A stretch of DNA of 25,843 nucleotides from CAWUJT01 sp963922715 (GTDB lineage: Bacteria; Pseudomonadota; Alphaproteobacteria; Rhodobacterales; Rhodobacteraceae). The stretch lies in the NCBI GenBank assembly GCA_963922715.1, contig CAWUJT010000019.1, forward strand, positions 1 through 25,843, written 5' to 3'. Position 1 is the first letter of the stretch; each line of letters begins with the position of its first letter. Under the pieces are notes generated by a model, which made no database searches, was not told the DNA's origin, and was given only the letters and a program-made list of their open reading frames with translations. Both the position numbers and the translations under genes were made by a program. Below, piece by piece: positions 23,772 to 25,843 of the stretch.

Positions 23772-24700
23772 CGCGCCCCTGCCTTTCCACCGACACGTAC
23801 CCTCGGATCAAGCCAACCATACACCAGATCGGTGATCATATTGGCCAGCACCATGGTCAACGCCAATAGGATCATGATGCATTGCACCACCGCCAAATCG
23901 CGCGCGGCCACCGCGCCGGTCAACAGCCGCCCGATGCCGGGCCAGGCAAAGACCGTCTCGATCACCACCGCGCCGCCCAACATATCCCCGATGCGAAACC
24001 CTAAGATCGTCACCACCGGGATCGCCGCATTGGGCAAAGCGTGCAGGTTGACCCGGCGCAGACGCCCTGCCCCTTTAGACCGGGCCGTGCGCATATAAGG
24101 TTTAGAGAGCACATCAATCATCGAAGACCGCGTATAGCGTGCGAATTGCGCGGCGTAATAGGTGCCAAGCGCCAGCGTTGGCATGATCAGATGCGCCCAT
24201 GTATCAGAGCCCGAGGACGGCAACACGCGCAGGTTCAGCGAGAAGATCAAGATCAGCAAAATGCCCAGGAAGAAATTTGGCAAGGAAAACCCAAAGACGG
24301 AAATGGACATGGTCAGGCGGTCGATCCAAGTGTCGCGATAGAGCGCCGCCAAGATGCCCAAAGGCAGACCGATCAAAAGGGAGACCACCAGCGATGCGCC
24401 CATCAAGAGCGCTGTTTTCGGCACCCGCTCCCACACCAGTTGCAAGGCGTCTTGGTTGTTGCGGAATGAAATCCCAAAATCACCCTGTAGAAGAGCACCA
24501 AGATAATTCCAATATTGCACGAAAATCGGTTGATCGAGCCCCCAAAGCCTGCGGTAGAAGTCGCGCGTGGCCTCATCGATATCGTCGGGCAAAAGGATGT
24601 AGGTCGGATCGCCTGAAAGGCGCAGCACGAAAAACACGAAGGTCACCACAAGCCACATGGTCAACACCGCGCGCAGGGTTTTGAGGGCGACCCAGCGCAT
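23768..24700 (-). CDS. ABC transporter permease, DppB/OppB type
   Basis: The 310-residue partner permease. Helix 1 is near LTMWLVVTFVFFVLRLSGDP; a periplasmic segment contains LGLDQPIFVQYWNYLGALLQGDFGISF-like OppB features (residues ~52-80); then five more helices and an EAA-type loop around YMRTARSKGAGRLRRVNLHALPNA. With the DppC-like protein it forms the channel. The start codon overlaps the stop of the ATPase gene by one base (TGATG). Confidence 0.92.
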   Translation of the reverse strand: MRWVALKTLRAVLTMWLVVTFVFFVLRLSGDPTYILLPDDIDEATRDFYRRLWGLDQPIFVQYWNYLGALLQGDFGISFRNNQDALQLVWERVPKTALLMGASLVVSLLIGLPLGILAALYRDTWIDRLTMSISVFGFSLPNFFLGILLILIFSLNLRVLPSSGSDTWAHLIMPTLALGTYYAAQFARYTRSSMIDVLSKPYMRTARSKGAGRLRRVNLHALPNAAIPVVTILGFRIGDMLGGAVVIETVFAWPGIGRLLTGAVAARDLAVVQCIMILLALTMVLANMITDLVYGWLDPRVRVGGKAGAR

Positions 24701-25659
24701 CAGATAGTCTCCGCTTCGACGAAATGGCAGGCGGCCAAACGCCCGCCGAAATCACGGAGCATCGGCACCTCGCGCCGACAGCGCTCTTGCGCCAGCGCAC
24801 AACGCGGATGAAACCGACATCCTTTGGGCGGATTAGCTGGGTTCGGGGGATCGCCTAGTGAGATTGTTACAGCGCGACGGTGTGCAGGATCAGGGCGCGG
24901 CACCGCCGCCATCAAAGCGCGGGTGTAGGGATGCAGCGGGCGCTCAAAAAGTGCATTGCGCGCGGCCTCTTCCACGATCTGACCCAGATACATCACGGCA
25001 ACACGGTTGGAGATATGGCGCACCACCGACAGATCGTGGCTGACAAAGAGATAGGTCAACCCCCGGTCGCGTTGCAGGTCCATCAAGAGGTTGACGATCT
25101 GCGCTTGGATCGAGACATCAAGGGCCGAAACAGGCTCATCCAGGACCAAGATTTCAGGCGCCAGCGCGAGCGCGCGGGCGATCACCACGCGTTGCAACTG
25201 ACCGCCTGAAAGCTCATGCGGATAGCGCTCGGCCAGCGCACCGACAAGAGCCACCGCAGCCAGCGCCTGCTGTGCGTCCACAAGCGGCAAGCCATGGATG
25301 CGCAAGGGCTCTTCGACCTGGCTTTGGACCGTCATCCGTGGATCAAGCGCCCCAGCGGCATCCTGATAGACCAGCTGCACCCGCTTGCGCAGCGCGCGCC
25401 ACGCGCGGTTATCGTCTTTGGGCAGAGCGATTCCGTCAATCGTCACAGCGCCCCTGTCCATCGGGCTAAGCCCCAAGAGCAACCGCGCCAGCGTGGATTT
25501 CCCACAGCCGGATTCGCCCACAATCCCCAGCGTCTCTCCGCGTTTGATGTGCAAATCGACCCCATCAACTGCATTGAATTGGACAGCCCGACGGAAAACG
25601 CCTGCGCGTTTGGCGGTATAGGTCTTGACCAACCCGGTGGCGTCAAGAAGCGCGGTCAT
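24700..25659 (-). CDS. ABC transporter ATP-binding protein, OppF/DppF type
   Basis: The 319-residue ATPase energising the importer. Walker A GESGCGKST is at 48-56, the Q-loop glutamine at 99 (YQD), the ABC signature LSGGQ at 150-154, Walker B ILVLDEP at 170-176, and the switch histidine in SHDLS. The C-terminal oligopeptide-transporter tail carries a C-x5-C-x6-C cluster (GCRFHPRCALAQERC) and a later cysteine, as in many Opp/Dpp ATPases. The start overlaps the stop of the upstream ATPase as ATGA. Confidence 0.94.
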   Translation of the reverse strand: MTALLDATGLVKTYTAKRAGVFRRAVQFNAVDGVDLHIKRGETLGIVGESGCGKSTLARLLLGLSPMDRGAVTIDGIALPKDDNRAWRALRKRVQLVYQDAAGALDPRMTVQSQVEEPLRIHGLPLVDAQQALAAVALVGALAERYPHELSGGQLQRVVIARALALAPEILVLDEPVSALDVSIQAQIVNLLMDLQRDRGLTYLFVSHDLSVVRHISNRVAVMYLGQIVEEAARNALFERPLHPYTRALMAAVPRPDPAHRRAVTISLGDPPNPANPPKGCRFHPRCALAQERCRREVPMLRDFGGRLAACHFVEAETI

Positions 25660-25843
25660 CGGGCGGCCTCTAACGCCAGTACAACCACGTTAGATTGCAC
25701 GTCAAGGGGATGATGGCAGGCGCTGCGCCCTTCTAAGGCTGGATCGCTGCTGTGGCAGATGTCGCTGGCGCGTGGGCAGCGCGGCGCGAAGGCGCACCCT
25801 GGGGGCAACGCGTCGATGGGCGGCACGATCCCTTCGATGGTCG
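25656..25843 (-). CDS. ABC transporter ATP-binding protein, OppD/DppD type (C-terminal end only)
   Basis: The last 61 codons of a gene that continues past the right edge. The readable tail IEGIVPPIDALPPGC, then FAPRCPRASDIC and SACHHP, is the oligopeptide/dipeptide transporter C-terminal domain that follows the ATPase core in OppD/DppD. The catalytic part is outside the window. The stop overlaps the start of the OppF-like gene (ATGA), so it is an upstream member of the same operon. The substrate-binding protein was not seen and may lie further right. Confidence 0.88.
   Translation of the reverse strand, partial: TIEGIVPPIDALPPGCAFAPRCPRASDICHSSDPALEGRSACHHPLDVQSNVVVLALEAAR

Noticed and set aside
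24041..24684. Plus-strand frames of 142 and 161 codons over the DppB-like permease
   Set aside because: They are antisense shadows, rich in Arg and Gln, of a permease with clear transmembrane and EAA features.

Overview
The window looks like chromosomal DNA of an alphaproteobacterium, most likely Rhodobacterales (Roseobacter group). Support for this: a circularly permuted two-piece tmRNA gene, an alpha-type SspB adaptor, a stand-alone Hint_2 protein, the run skp-fabZ-lpxA-lpxI-lpxB with LpxI in place of LpxH, and moderately high GC with many overlapping start/stop codons. Placement is by recognition of families only; no search was run.

Layout. Bases 9-2189 (minus) hold the catalase-peroxidase katG. 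Bases ~2310-2625 (plus) hold the permuted tmRNA gene ssrA, whose tag reading frame encodes ANDNRAPVALAA. Bases 2637-5300 (minus) are a visibly AT-richer two-gene block of membrane-anchored, TadE/TadG-like pseudopilin-type proteins without any other Tad machinery. Bases 5497-5943 (plus) are sspB, the adaptor that brings ssrA-tagged proteins to ClpXP, followed by fumC (6006-7409). A stand-alone Hint_2 protein gene (minus, ~7414-8061) and tRNA-Leu(CAA) (minus, 8167-8253) come next.

Bases 8388-15390 (plus) carry rlmE and then the outer-membrane operon bamA-skp-fabZ-lpxA-lpxI-lpxB, in which the genes from skp onward overlap by a few bases. tRNA-Arg(CCG) lies at 15426-15502, followed by ~476 bases with no convincing gene. 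Bases 15979-20494 (plus) form a compact folate operon: pabB-pabA-pabC make p-aminobenzoate from chorismate, folP joins it to the pterin, and a folB-folK fusion makes the pterin partner. Every gene in it overlaps the next.

Bases 20565-25843 (minus) form one tightly packed operon that runs off the right edge: the C-terminal end of an OppD/DppD-like ATPase, an OppF/DppF-like ATPase, DppB- and DppC-like permeases, a small SRPBCC protein, and two paralogous xylose-isomerase-like TIM-barrel proteins. It reads as an uptake-plus-catabolism unit of unknown substrate.

Most of the window is core housekeeping. The parts that deserve a second look are the AT-rich Tad-like pair wedged between ssrA and sspB, the transporter/SRPBCC/twin TIM-barrel operon, and a PabC in which the usually conserved cofactor-binding glutamate appears as cysteine.
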